A DNA stretch of 6,887 nt. Origin: Candidatus Falkowbacteria bacterium CG23_combo_of_CG06-09_8_20_14_all_49_15. Its GTDB lineage: Bacteria > Patescibacteriota > Patescibacteriia > Patescibacteriales > UM-FILTER-48-10. The notes below the pieces were generated by a model, which was given only the letters and a program-made list of their open reading frames with translations, did no database searches and had not been told where the DNA came from. Each line of letters begins with the position of its first letter. Position 1 is the stretch's first letter. The DNA is taken from assembly GCA_002771615.1 (NCBI GenBank), contig PCSD01000039.1, positions 1 through 6,887 on the forward strand. The letters are read 5' to 3'. Shown here one piece after another: positions 1 through 4,931 of this stretch. The position numbers and the translations under genes are program-made.

Positions 1-1
1 T

Positions 2-103
2 ATTGGCGTTAGCGCGCCATTTATCCTTGGAAGCATCATGGCGATAATTTCCGCTTTTCTGTTTGTCGTTTTGGAGAAAAAGATCAAACTTGCTAAAATA
101 TAA
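2..103 (+). CDS. C-terminal end of a membrane transporter, probably MFS (5' partial)
   Basis: The frame is open from the left edge and ends at TAA 101-103, giving the last 33 residues of a protein that starts outside the window. The tail is one hydrophobic helix (start APFILGSIMAIISAFLFVVL) followed by a basic end, EKKIKLAKI. A glycine-containing last membrane helix with a short Lys-rich cytoplasmic tail is what the twelfth helix of many major facilitator transporters looks like, so MFS is the best guess. Substrate and family cannot be judged from this fragment, and another polytopic membrane protein is possible. The next gene starts 7 bp downstream in the same direction, so the two are probably co-transcribed. 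Confidence 0.6.
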   Translation: MGVSAPFILGSIMAIISAFLFVVLEKKIKLAKI

Positions 104-110
104 AAAAAGT

Positions 111-425
111 ATGAACAAAATAATTTTAGGAACAATATGCGGTTTAGTTTTCGGAATTATTGATGTTTTAGTGATGATTCCGCTTAAATACGAAAACAAT
201 CGCAAAAGAAAAGAGGCAATGAGCGCCGCTTTCATAGAACGGTTTATGATCGGTTTTTTAATTCCAAATATGGAGTTGGGAATACATCCGGCATTAACAG
301 GATTGTTCCTTGGCGCCAGTTTAAGTTTGCCGTCAGCCATTATTACCAGAGCTTATGCGCCGATAATCGGAACAGGGATTGTTGGCAGTGTTATAATCGG
401 ATTTATTGTTAAGGCGATATTATAA
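111..425 (+). CDS. Small polytopic membrane protein, unknown function (104 aa)
   Basis: I do not recognise a characterised function. The product is very hydrophobic with about three or four membrane segments: roughly residues 3-25, 44-58, 60-78 and 83-103. A charged cytoplasmic-looking loop (KYENNRKRKE, 26-35) follows the first. Notable residues are an Asp inside the first helix (IIDV, D18), the IGFLIP stretch at 47-52 and SLPSAIITRAYAP at 72-84. This pattern resembles small conserved hypothetical membrane proteins I recall from several phyla, but that is memory, not a search. The ATG at 111 is preferred over the in-frame ATG at 63, which lies inside the preceding gene and would add a basic, non-membrane extension. 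No Shine-Dalgarno is visible. It sits 7 bp behind the transporter tail, suggesting one operon. Confidence 0.7.
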   Translation: MNKIILGTICGLVFGIIDVLVMIPLKYENNRKRKEAMSAAFIERFMIGFLIPNMELGIHPALTGLFLGASLSLPSAIITRAYAPIIGTGIVGSVIIGFIVKAIL

Positions 426-617
426 GAGGCGTCGCGCCAGTTTTCAACTGGCACAAAATTCGGAAGCGAAAAAGGAAATATTCAAAAACCCGCCCGCATT
501 CCTCCCCCGAGACCTCGCTCCTCGCGGGCGGGACAAAAGCCCAGCTTTTTTGGCCAATATCTCCAGTCTGTCTGTTCCGCGTCCAACTTTCGGCTTGGGC
601 GGTTACGTTTTTTTAAG

Positions 618-626
618 TGATATAAT
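618..626 (+). promoter_or_regulatory. Extended -10 promoter element (TGATATAAT)
   Basis: TATAAT at 621-626 is a perfect -10 hexamer, preceded by TG with one base between, which is the extended -10 form. The only -35-like sequence, TTGGGC at 595-600, is 20 bp away and weak. Transcription would start near 633. The product would be either a 160-nt leader for the gene at 794 or a short RNA ending at the hairpin at 690-713. Confidence 0.4.
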
Positions 627-689
627 AAAATCAGGTGGCCAGCAAGGGACATTATGTCTTCCGAACAGTATCTACTGCCGGACTTTTCC

Positions 690-713
690 TTGCGCGGCCG
701 GCGCAAAATTTTT
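690..713 (+). terminator. Possible weak intrinsic terminator or leader hairpin
   Basis: TTGCGC (690-695) pairs with GCGCAA (701-706) around a 5-base loop. Two A and five T follow (709-713). The stem is only 6 bp and the T-tract is offset by two bases, so termination would be partial at best. Together with the -10 element at 618-626 it could bound an RNA of about 80 nt. Confidence 0.3.
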
Positions 714-741
714 GTCAACGATGAATATTAATGTGTCTAAT
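712..741 (+). promoter_or_regulatory. Candidate sigma-70 promoter for the gene at 794
   Basis: TTGTCA at 712-717 and TCTAAT at 736-741 each differ from consensus by one base and are separated by 18 bp. The start would be near 748, giving a leader of about 46 nt before the ATG at 794. It overlaps the T-tract of the hairpin at 690-713. Confidence 0.4.
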
Positions 742-793
742 TCTTAATTGATAGTCAGCTACATTTTTAATCGATCAGACAAGATCAATCAAT

Positions 794-2320
794 ATGTCCA
801 AAGAAAATTTTTTTCCCCGTCCAGCTTTTGGTTTGGATAAAATAAAGCCGCCGGACAAGGGTTTTGTGGATCAAATAACACAATTAGGCCGGAGGCGCGT
901 AAATAAGCTGACGTCTGTTCTGGGCATAGCTGGGGCGACTTTAGCTGGTTTGGGGCTGGGTCTGTCTCAATGTTCAACTGAAACTGCGACTACGGAGGCG
1001 GTCAAAAAAGACGATTTAGCTAAAGATCCGCGCCCCAGAGTGGATACTGATTTGCGCGGCGTTCATGAAAGCCAGGCCAAAGCCCAACAAAAACTTTCTT
1101 CATTATTAGGCGATTATCATGATTATGACGAGGGCGCGGAAAACAAAAAATTCAGCCAACAAAATTTTTCCCATCAAGCAGTACTTGTTGAATCCAATGA
1201 TCGCGACGCTGTGGGCAAACAAGAAATAATAAACAAGGCGTTATTTCTGAAAGACCATATTATTGATAAGATATTTGCAATTAAACAATTTTTTGCTGAT
1301 GGGCAAAAAAGAGATCAAATCTTAAAAGATTTGGAAATTAATCTCCAGGAATTTGATGATTTGATTATCCAACTTATACAAGATAAAAACTTTCTAAAGG
1401 CCATTAATGAAGTTGGCTATTTTAACCGCCTGTTAGATGTTTATTTCATGGGTCCAAATAAGGGAGAAGAATTTTCCATCGTAGGGCAAGTTATTGAAGG
1501 CAATGATTTACTTTTTGAGCAGGCTTTGCGCCAAGCAAAGGAAAACGGCGATTGGGCCGGCTTGGCATCATTTTTGAACATTTGCCAAGCAGAAAATTTT
1601 AAAAAATACGCGGAAATATTTAATGAAGTTGATTGGGTGTCAATTTTACACGCAAGTTTAGATTTTTTTCAGGAAGATAATAATATCACTTTTTCGTCCA
1701 TAACGGAAAAATTTGAATTTTTGCCGGACACCGCTCGGGAAGCGGCTATGAACCAACTTTTTCCGGAAATTTTAGACGCTATTGAGCAGAAGGCAAAAAA
1801 CATTAAACAAGGCGATGATATATATGATCATTGGCATAGCGAATTTTTTCGCAGCTATTTGGAGTTAGAAAAAATTTTAAATAATATGGGAACCGGTCTT
1901 GCGCCGGACAATCGGGAAGCGGCCCAAGATCTGATCTTTCGCCTTGCGCAAAATATGATGGACGCGGAAATTGCAAAACATCAAACCGCCGAGTATTTTT
2001 TACATAAACTGGCTTTGCAGTTTAACCTGGGCAAAGCTCCGACCATGGTTTTTGATCAACGTTTTATTAAAATGATGATTGACCGCGACGCGGACAGCAT
2101 CCCGTCTTTTGCCAATGGAATAATGAGTGACTACATTTCGTCCAAAAATCCGCCTCAGTCTTACGAGAAAAATGTCCTTGATTTTTTACATCTTTTACCC
2201 GCCGACATCGTCAAGCCGTTAGCAGACGATTTAAAAGAACAACTTGGATATGAAAAAGGAGAAAAAAGTGATCGTGAAAAAATTAGGAAGATTGAAGGCT
2301 TGTTAAATAATCTGTCCTGA
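794..2320 (+). CDS. Exported or membrane-anchored helical protein, unknown function (508 aa)
   Basis: I do not recognise this family. An unusually long charged N-terminus (residues 1-38, ending GRRRVNK) precedes one hydrophobic segment (39-58, LTSVLGIAGATLAGLGLGLS) and then Q59-C60. This could be a signal anchor, or a lipoprotein signal whose lipobox (LSQC) is poor because Gln sits at -1. RRRVNK also faintly resembles a Tat motif. After a polar linker (60-115) the rest is rich in Leu, Phe, Asp, Glu and Lys with no further membrane segment, and reads as a large all-helical extracytoplasmic domain, possibly a helical repeat. There are no catalytic motifs I can name. ATG 794 has no Shine-Dalgarno. 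GTG at 866 (V25), with AAGGG four bases upstream, would give a more normal signal peptide and is a real alternative start. The gene stands alone behind its own promoter and ends just before a hairpin and a terminator. Confidence 0.85.
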   Translation: MSKENFFPRPAFGLDKIKPPDKGFVDQITQLGRRRVNKLTSVLGIAGATLAGLGLGLSQCSTETATTEAVKKDDLAKDPRPRVDTDLRGVHESQAKAQQKLSSLLGDYHDYDEGAENKKFSQQNFSHQAVLVESNDRDAVGKQEIINKALFLKDHIIDKIFAIKQFFADGQKRDQILKDLEINLQEFDDLIIQLIQDKNFLKAINEVGYFNRLLDVYFMGPNKGEEFSIVGQVIEGNDLLFEQALRQAKENGDWAGLASFLNICQAENFKKYAEIFNEVDWVSILHASLDFFQEDNNITFSSITEKFEFLPDTAREAAMNQLFPEILDAIEQKAKNIKQGDDIYDHWHSEFFRSYLELEKILNNMGTGLAPDNREAAQDLIFRLAQNMMDAEIAKHQTAEYFLHKLALQFNLGKAPTMVFDQRFIKMMIDRDADSIPSFANGIMSDYISSKNPPQSYEKNVLDFLHLLPADIVKPLADDLKEQLGYEKGEKSDREKIRKIEGLLNNLS

Positions 2321-2347
2321 TGATCAGCGCCAAAGGCGCTTGGATCA
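2321..2347 (+). repeat. Inverted repeat / hairpin just behind the 508-aa gene
   Basis: TGATC-AGCGCC, a three-base AAA loop, then GGCGCT-TG-GATCA form an 11-bp stem with a two-base bulge, starting one base after the stop codon. No T-tract follows, so it is not a standard intrinsic terminator. It could protect the 3' end of the mRNA or separate the gene from the small frame downstream. A smaller stem follows at 2372-2388 (AAACGG/CCGTTT). Confidence 0.5.
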
Positions 2348-2437
2348 GTAATCCGCCATGTTTTTGGCTCAAAACGGTTTATCCGTTTCGTTTCAGTTTA
2401 AAAAATAATAATCAAACGCCGTCAGCCGAGGAAAAAT

Positions 2438-2551
2438 ATGTTTTGGAAAAATTTCCGGCCGAAAAATGCTTTTGTCGGAAAGAGCGATCGCCATCACCCG
2501 GGAAGATCCAGAATTAATTTTCGTACAAACAATAAAAAAATAGCCGAATAG
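2438..2551 (+). CDS. Possible basic microprotein (37 aa)
   Basis: The ATG at 2438 is preceded by GAGGA at 2428-2432 with a 5-base spacer. That is a good ribosome binding site, and the only one in the window, where most starts have none. The frame runs 37 codons to TAG 2549-2551. The product is strongly basic, with five Lys, five Arg and two His against one Asp and one Glu. It begins MFWKNFRPKNAFVGK and continues with Arg and Asn but no long hydrophobic run, as expected for a nucleic-acid-binding or ribosome-associated peptide. The stop codon lies inside the 5' arm of the terminator at 2534-2567, so the frame ends exactly where the transcript should. I do not recognise a family. It may be a chance frame: it is short, and its codons overlap a hairpin at 2453-2480. 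Confidence 0.35.
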   Translation: MFWKNFRPKNAFVGKSDRHHPGRSRINFRTNNKKIAE

Positions 2552-2567
2552 TTATTCGGTTATTTTT
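2534..2567. terminator. Bidirectional intrinsic terminator
   Basis: CCGAATA (2544-2550) pairs with TATTCGG (2553-2559). The outer arms extend through A-rich sequence on the left (seven A, 2534-2540) and T-rich sequence on the right (five T, 2563-2567). Read rightward it ends the 794-2320 unit. Read leftward the seven A become a U-tract and it ends the structured RNA transcribed from about 2707. G2543/T2560 is a G-U pair rightward but a C/A mismatch leftward. The inner 7-bp stem is intact in both directions. Confidence 0.8.
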
Positions 2568-2707
2568 ATAACGGAAAGTATATTACCTAGAAGCTGGGAG
2601 AAATCCCCCTTTTGCCCCTGAATCAACAAAGGAGGGTATGTTTTTCCAGAGGTCGCTCCTAGGTAAAATACTTGCCGTTATCGGGGAAAAGCGTTTATCA
2701 ACATTCT
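2534..2707 (-). ncRNA. Free-standing structured RNA, about 174 nt, family unknown (6S-like shape)
   Basis: Promoter, folded body and terminator are all visible on the minus strand, with no gene behind the terminator. A 26-nt leader is followed by a closing stem formed by 2659-2681 and 2568-2590. Those arms are 23 nt each, with 21 pairs in blocks of 7, 6 and 8 separated by two single mismatches. Inside is an asymmetric bubble, 23 nt on the 5' side (2658-2636) and 14 nt on the 3' side (2604-2591). An 8-bp apical stem (2635-2628 with 2612-2605) carries a 15-nt loop. One apical pair is U-G on this strand but A/C on the other, which supports the orientation. The 3' bubble can also fold into a small competing hairpin (GGGA/UCCC). 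Closing stem, bubble and terminal loop resemble 6S RNA, the RNA polymerase regulator, but I see no diagnostic sequence. I found none of the SRP, tmRNA or common riboswitch motifs I know. The exact 5' end is inferred from the promoter. Confidence 0.7.
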
Positions 2708-2713
2708 ATATAA

Positions 2714-2741
2714 ATTTTAACATATCGTAAATATTTGTCAA
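2714..2741 (-). promoter_or_regulatory. Promoter of the structured RNA
   Basis: On the minus strand a perfect -35 TTGACA (2741-2736) and a -10 TAAAAT (2719-2714) are separated by 16 bp. TG one base upstream of the -10 makes it an extended element. The start should be near 2707. This is one of the two strongest promoters in the window and fits an abundant non-coding RNA. Confidence 0.75.
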
Positions 2742-2805
2742 TCAAAAATATAAAAATAAATAATATTTTATTTTTGCTTAAATTAAATTAAAAAAAAATT
2801 GAAAG

Positions 2806-2877
2806 TAGCGCGTACGGGAATCGAACCCGTATTACCAGATTGAAAGCCTGGTGTCCTAACCATTAGACGAACGCGCC
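2806..2877 (-). tRNA. tRNA-Glu (anticodon UUC)
   Basis: All parts of the cloverleaf are present on the minus strand. The acceptor arm is GGCGCGT (2877-2871) with ACGCGCT (2813-2807). The D-arm contains AATGGTTAGG, and the anticodon loop CTTTCAA has anticodon TTC at 2844-2842. The T-arm is ACGGG TTCGATT CCCGT. GAA/GAG decoding is therefore clear. The first acceptor pair is G1-U72 rather than a Watson-Crick pair, and the discriminator is A (2806). CCA is not encoded (CTT follows), so it must be added by the CCA enzyme. A run of T (2799-2791 read leftward) lies just past the 3' end and may help stop transcription. The promoter is at 2933-2961. Confidence 0.97.
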
Positions 2878-2932
2878 AAAAGGATATTTGATAAAATTAA
2901 AAAAATATAGCCCCATAATCAAGGCTGAAATC

Positions 2933-2961
2933 ATTATAAATAAAAATTTAAAGAACGTCAA
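2933..2961 (-). promoter_or_regulatory. Promoter of tRNA-Glu
   Basis: On the minus strand TTGACG (2961-2956) and a perfect TATAAT (2938-2933) are spaced by 17 bp, very near the sigma-70 ideal. Transcription would start near 2926, about 49 nt before the mature tRNA 5' end. A weak 4-bp stem (AGCC/GGCT, 2926-2909) lies in that leader. Confidence 0.8.
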
Positions 2962-2962
2962 A

Positions 2963-2990
2963 TTGATTTTTACCGGTTAAGAGCTAAAAT
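2963..2990 (+). promoter_or_regulatory. Promoter of the NYN nuclease gene
   Basis: TTGATT (2963-2968) and TAAAAT (2985-2990) are separated by 16 bp. The start would be near 2997, leaving only about 19 nt before ATG 3016 and no room for a clear ribosome binding site. Its -35 box is one base from the -35 box of the divergent tRNA promoter, so the two polymerases would compete for the site. Confidence 0.6.
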
Positions 2991-3015
2991 AGAATTATAT
3001 AATTAAAATGTCTTT

Positions 3016-3510
3016 ATGACCCTGATCGTTGATGCGAACAATCTGGCCGGCGCGCTCCATATCCTGTCCGCGCACCGTTTTCAAGAGCAAGTGATTGCCA
3101 TGTTCAAATTCTGGCCAAACCGGGAATACCGGGAAATCTATTTGGTTTTTGATCCGATTGACAGTTTTGGCGACCGAATCCAGGCGGGCCGTTTGACCGT
3201 CATCTATCCGCCCGCCGGCCCGGAGCGGCACGCCGCCGATGAACGAATCACGGCGCTGGCCGTCCGCTTAGCCGCGGGCGGTCCGGCCAGTGAGGCCTTA
3301 ACAGTGGCCACGGATGACCGCGGTTTGCGGGAAGCGGTCGCGATCGCCGTCGGCAACCGCAAAGTTATTTTTTTGCATTCCGCGGATTTGGCCAAACTGC
3401 TTTGCCCGAAAAACAGCGTCTCCCAGACGGCTGAAGACGGCTCTGATCGCCGATTAAGCGAAGCCGAACAGGCCGCGATCAGCGCGGAAATGATAAGTTT
3501 GTGGAAATGA
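3016..3510 (+). CDS. NYN (PIN-like) domain ribonuclease, YacP/Rae1 family (164 aa)
   Basis: The sequence follows the order of acidic motifs of the YacP (DUF901) branch of NYN nucleases. MTLIVDANNLAG gives D6 and N8/N9, LVFDPID gives D46, AADERI gives D75 and E76 in the family's ADERI motif, and VATDDRGLREA gives D100 and D101. These acidic residues bind the metal ion in PIN-like RNA endonucleases. The Bacillus member Rae1 is about 170 aa and cuts mRNA in the ribosomal A site, so the length fits. No signal or membrane segment is visible, so it should be cytoplasmic. The C-terminal 35 residues (QTAEDGSDRRLSEAEQAA onward) look like a charged helical tail. It stands alone behind a divergent promoter. 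The ATG at 3016 has no Shine-Dalgarno and overlaps the stop of a three-codon frame (ATG TCT TTA TGA, 3008-3019). Whether it shares Rae1's ribosome-dependent activity is inference. Confidence 0.78.
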   Translation: MTLIVDANNLAGALHILSAHRFQEQVIAMFKFWPNREYREIYLVFDPIDSFGDRIQAGRLTVIYPPAGPERHAADERITALAVRLAAGGPASEALTVATDDRGLREAVAIAVGNRKVIFLHSADLAKLLCPKNSVSQTAEDGSDRRLSEAEQAAISAEMISLWK

Positions 3511-3552
3511 TTTGGATAAATTGCTTCCTCCGAAAGACTGGCGGAAATATAT

Positions 3553-3586
3553 AAAAAAAACGGAATTTGCTTCCGGCCATTTTTTT
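3553..3586. terminator. Intrinsic terminator of the ABC operon, possibly bidirectional
   Basis: CGGAA (3561-3565) pairs with TTCCG (3571-3575). Read leftward it is followed directly by eight U (3560-3553), a clean terminator about 80 bp behind the permease stop. Read rightward the stem is followed by GCCA or GCCAT and then seven T (3580-3586), so it may also stop the nuclease transcript, less efficiently. Its place between convergent genes fits both uses. Confidence 0.75.
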
Positions 3587-3655
3587 GCCACGCCCGGCTA
3601 ATACCCTGGACATCCAATCGGCCGAAAAATTGATACGATGGATATTCATTTGAGA

Positions 3656-4855
3656 TCATTCACTGCGTAAAGCGTCCACCGGATCCAGGCGGCTCGCTTT
3701 AAAAGCCGGATAAAAGCCGAAAAATATCCCAACCAGCACGGAAAAGGAAAAGCCGATGATCGGACCGTTCCAAGAATAGGCTAGGGTAATGATGTTGATT
3801 TTGGCAACCAAAGGAATCAGCCCCAGCCCGAGGCCGATGCCGATCAAGCCGCCCAGCATGGACAAGATGACCGATTCCAGGAGGAATTGCCAGAGGATAT
3901 CCGCGCGCTTGCCGCCGATGGCTTTAGCAATGCCGATTTCCTTGGTCCGTTCCGCCACCGTCACAAACATGACGTTCATGATGCCGATCCCGGAGACCAG
4001 TAAGGTGATGGCGGCGATGGCGGTCAAGAGATAGGACATCATTTTTGCCGTTTCCTGGGCGGTGGCGACCATGGAGCCGGCATCCATGATCCGGAAATCG
4101 TCCTCCTGGTCGATTTTCAGCTTATGCTCGGCCCGCAAAATCGCGGTGATTTCTTGCGTCGCGGCCTCGATATTGTCCACGCTATCCGCCTGGATGTTGA
4201 TCATGACCATGCCCCGGCCGCCTAAAATATTCTTTTCCGCGGCCGTATTAGGCAGAATCACGGCTTCGTCAACGGACAGCGGGCCCAGCCGCCCGCCGAC
4301 TTTCTTAAGCACGCCGATCACTTCCGCTTTTTTGGCGCCGACCGTGACGGTCGCGCCGATCGGATCCGTCCCATCCGCGAAAAGATCGGCCGCCGCGGTC
4401 GCGCCCAGCACGGCCGCCATCTCTTTGCCGGCGACTTCGTCCGGCCCGAAAAATCGGCCGCTGGCCACAGTCAGATTGGAAATGGACAGATATTCGCTGT
4501 CCGCGCCGATCAGGCTGTAGGATTTATCCTCGCCGCCGTAAGCCACGCTCACATTGCCCGTGATCGCGCCGGCGGCGGATTTGACCTGGGCGGCTTGCTC
4601 GCGGATAACGGCCGCGTCCGCCACGGACAACTTGGAAGAGCCGGTCGCTTCCCGCCCGCGGTTGGACATGATCATGATGGAATTGGCGGACAGATTCTGG
4701 AACTGTGCGTTAACCGCGTTTTGCGCCCCCTGGCCGATGGCGAAAACGGCGATGACGGTGGCCACGCCGATGATAATGCCAAGCATGGACAAAACCGTCC
4801 TGGTTTTTTTGGCCAGCAGGGATTCCAAAGACATGATGATTATTTCCCGCCACAT
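3656..4855 (-). CDS. ABC transporter permease, MacB/FtsX type (399 aa)
   Basis: This is the membrane subunit of an export-type ABC complex. The topology is the MacB four-helix plan. TM1 is at 21-43, following a short amphipathic N-terminus (MWREIIIMSLESLLAKKTRT). A large extracytoplasmic MacB_PCD-like domain spans about 45-265. TM2 is at 273-299, TM3 at 325-352 and TM4 at 364-385. Family hallmarks are SMLGIIIGVATVIAV in TM1, AERTKEIGIAKAIGGKR after TM2 (the loop that contacts the ATPase) and GFYPAFKASRLDPVDALRSE at the C-terminus. Unlike E. coli MacB the ATPase is a separate protein, as in Gram-positive and CPR systems. Start 4855 fits the family N-terminus better than Met8 (4834). AGGGA lies about 14 bases upstream, too far to be a strong Shine-Dalgarno. 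It is the last gene of the operon. The substrate (peptide, lipid or drug) cannot be told. Confidence 0.92.
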   Translation of the reverse strand: MWREIIIMSLESLLAKKTRTVLSMLGIIIGVATVIAVFAIGQGAQNAVNAQFQNLSANSIMIMSNRGREATGSSKLSVADAAVIREQAAQVKSAAGAITGNVSVAYGGEDKSYSLIGADSEYLSISNLTVASGRFFGPDEVAGKEMAAVLGATAAADLFADGTDPIGATVTVGAKKAEVIGVLKKVGGRLGPLSVDEAVILPNTAAEKNILGGRGMVMINIQADSVDNIEAATQEITAILRAEHKLKIDQEDDFRIMDAGSMVATAQETAKMMSYLLTAIAAITLLVSGIGIMNVMFVTVAERTKEIGIAKAIGGKRADILWQFLLESVILSMLGGLIGIGLGLGLIPLVAKINIITLAYSWNGPIIGFSFSVLVGIFFGFYPAFKASRLDPVDALRSE

Positions 4856-4861
4856 AAAAAA

Positions 4862-4921
4862 TTATTTGATCCCTAAATTTATTAATACCAATAACGACGC
4901 GGCTCCGACAACAAGCCACAT
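4862..4921 (-). CDS. Possible 19-aa transmembrane micropeptide between ATPase and permease
   Basis: The 76-bp gap between the ATPase and permease genes contains an ATG frame on the same strand that encodes MWLVVGAASLLVLINLGIK and stops at TAA 4864-4862, six bases before the permease start. The peptide is one continuous hydrophobic stretch ending in Lys, long enough to cross a membrane. Small single-helix proteins that sit beside transporter subunits are known in bacteria, so the position is suggestive. There is no Shine-Dalgarno, and a random AT-rich gap can also yield such a frame. I see no sequence relation to a known peptide. Confidence 0.25.
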   Translation of the reverse strand: MWLVVGAASLLVLINLGIK

Positions 4922-4931
4922 ATTGTCATTT

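Larger units (their letters stand above)
426..793 (+). other. Gene-free spacer with hairpins and a possible gene remnant
   Basis: This 368-bp stretch has open frames on both strands, but their products look like junk (Pro/Arg-rich, no domain). It holds several inverted repeats. A 7-bp stem with a TTC loop lies at 436-452 (GCCAGTT/AACTGGC). A 9-bp GC stem pairs 489-497 with 524-532 (CCCGCCCGC/GCGGGCGGG). A 6-bp stem at 535-549 runs into a T-tract ending at 551 and could be a weak terminator for the upstream membrane-protein genes. The 556-600 segment, read in frame, resembles the first residues of the protein starting at 794. The region may be an interspersed repeat or a decayed gene. Confidence 0.5.

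Noticed and set aside
406..747. 113-codon frame on the plus strand and a 78-codon frame on the minus strand (482-718)
   Set aside because: The plus frame begins inside the preceding gene. Both products are Pro/Arg-rich without domains and span hairpins and promoter-like sites, so they look like non-coding repeat sequence.
2484..2491. GCGATCGC, the HIP1 palindrome abundant in cyanobacteria
   Set aside because: I noticed it only once, and the other genes do not suggest a cyanobacterium.
2320..2517. 65-codon frame whose ATG overlaps the stop of the 508-aa gene (ATGA)
   Set aside because: The overlap suggests coupling, but the start lies at the edge of a strong hairpin, the peptide looks random, and the different-frame 2438-2551 candidate has the better ribosome binding site.
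2534..2707. Identity as SRP RNA, tmRNA or RNase P RNA
   Set aside because: The SRP GGAA-loop/AGCA motif is absent, no tag frame or tRNA-like ends are present, and the length is too short for tmRNA or RNase P RNA.
2630..2730. Plus-strand frame from ATG 2638 with AGGAGG just upstream
   Set aside because: The spacing to the ATG is only 2 bases. The purine run is explained by the apical stem of the minus-strand RNA, and a terminator directly upstream leaves no room for a plus-strand promoter.
3204..3659. 151-codon minus-strand frame opposite the nuclease gene, and the long plus-strand frames opposite the ABC genes
   Set aside because: They are shadows of strongly supported genes in GC-rich DNA and show no family motifs.
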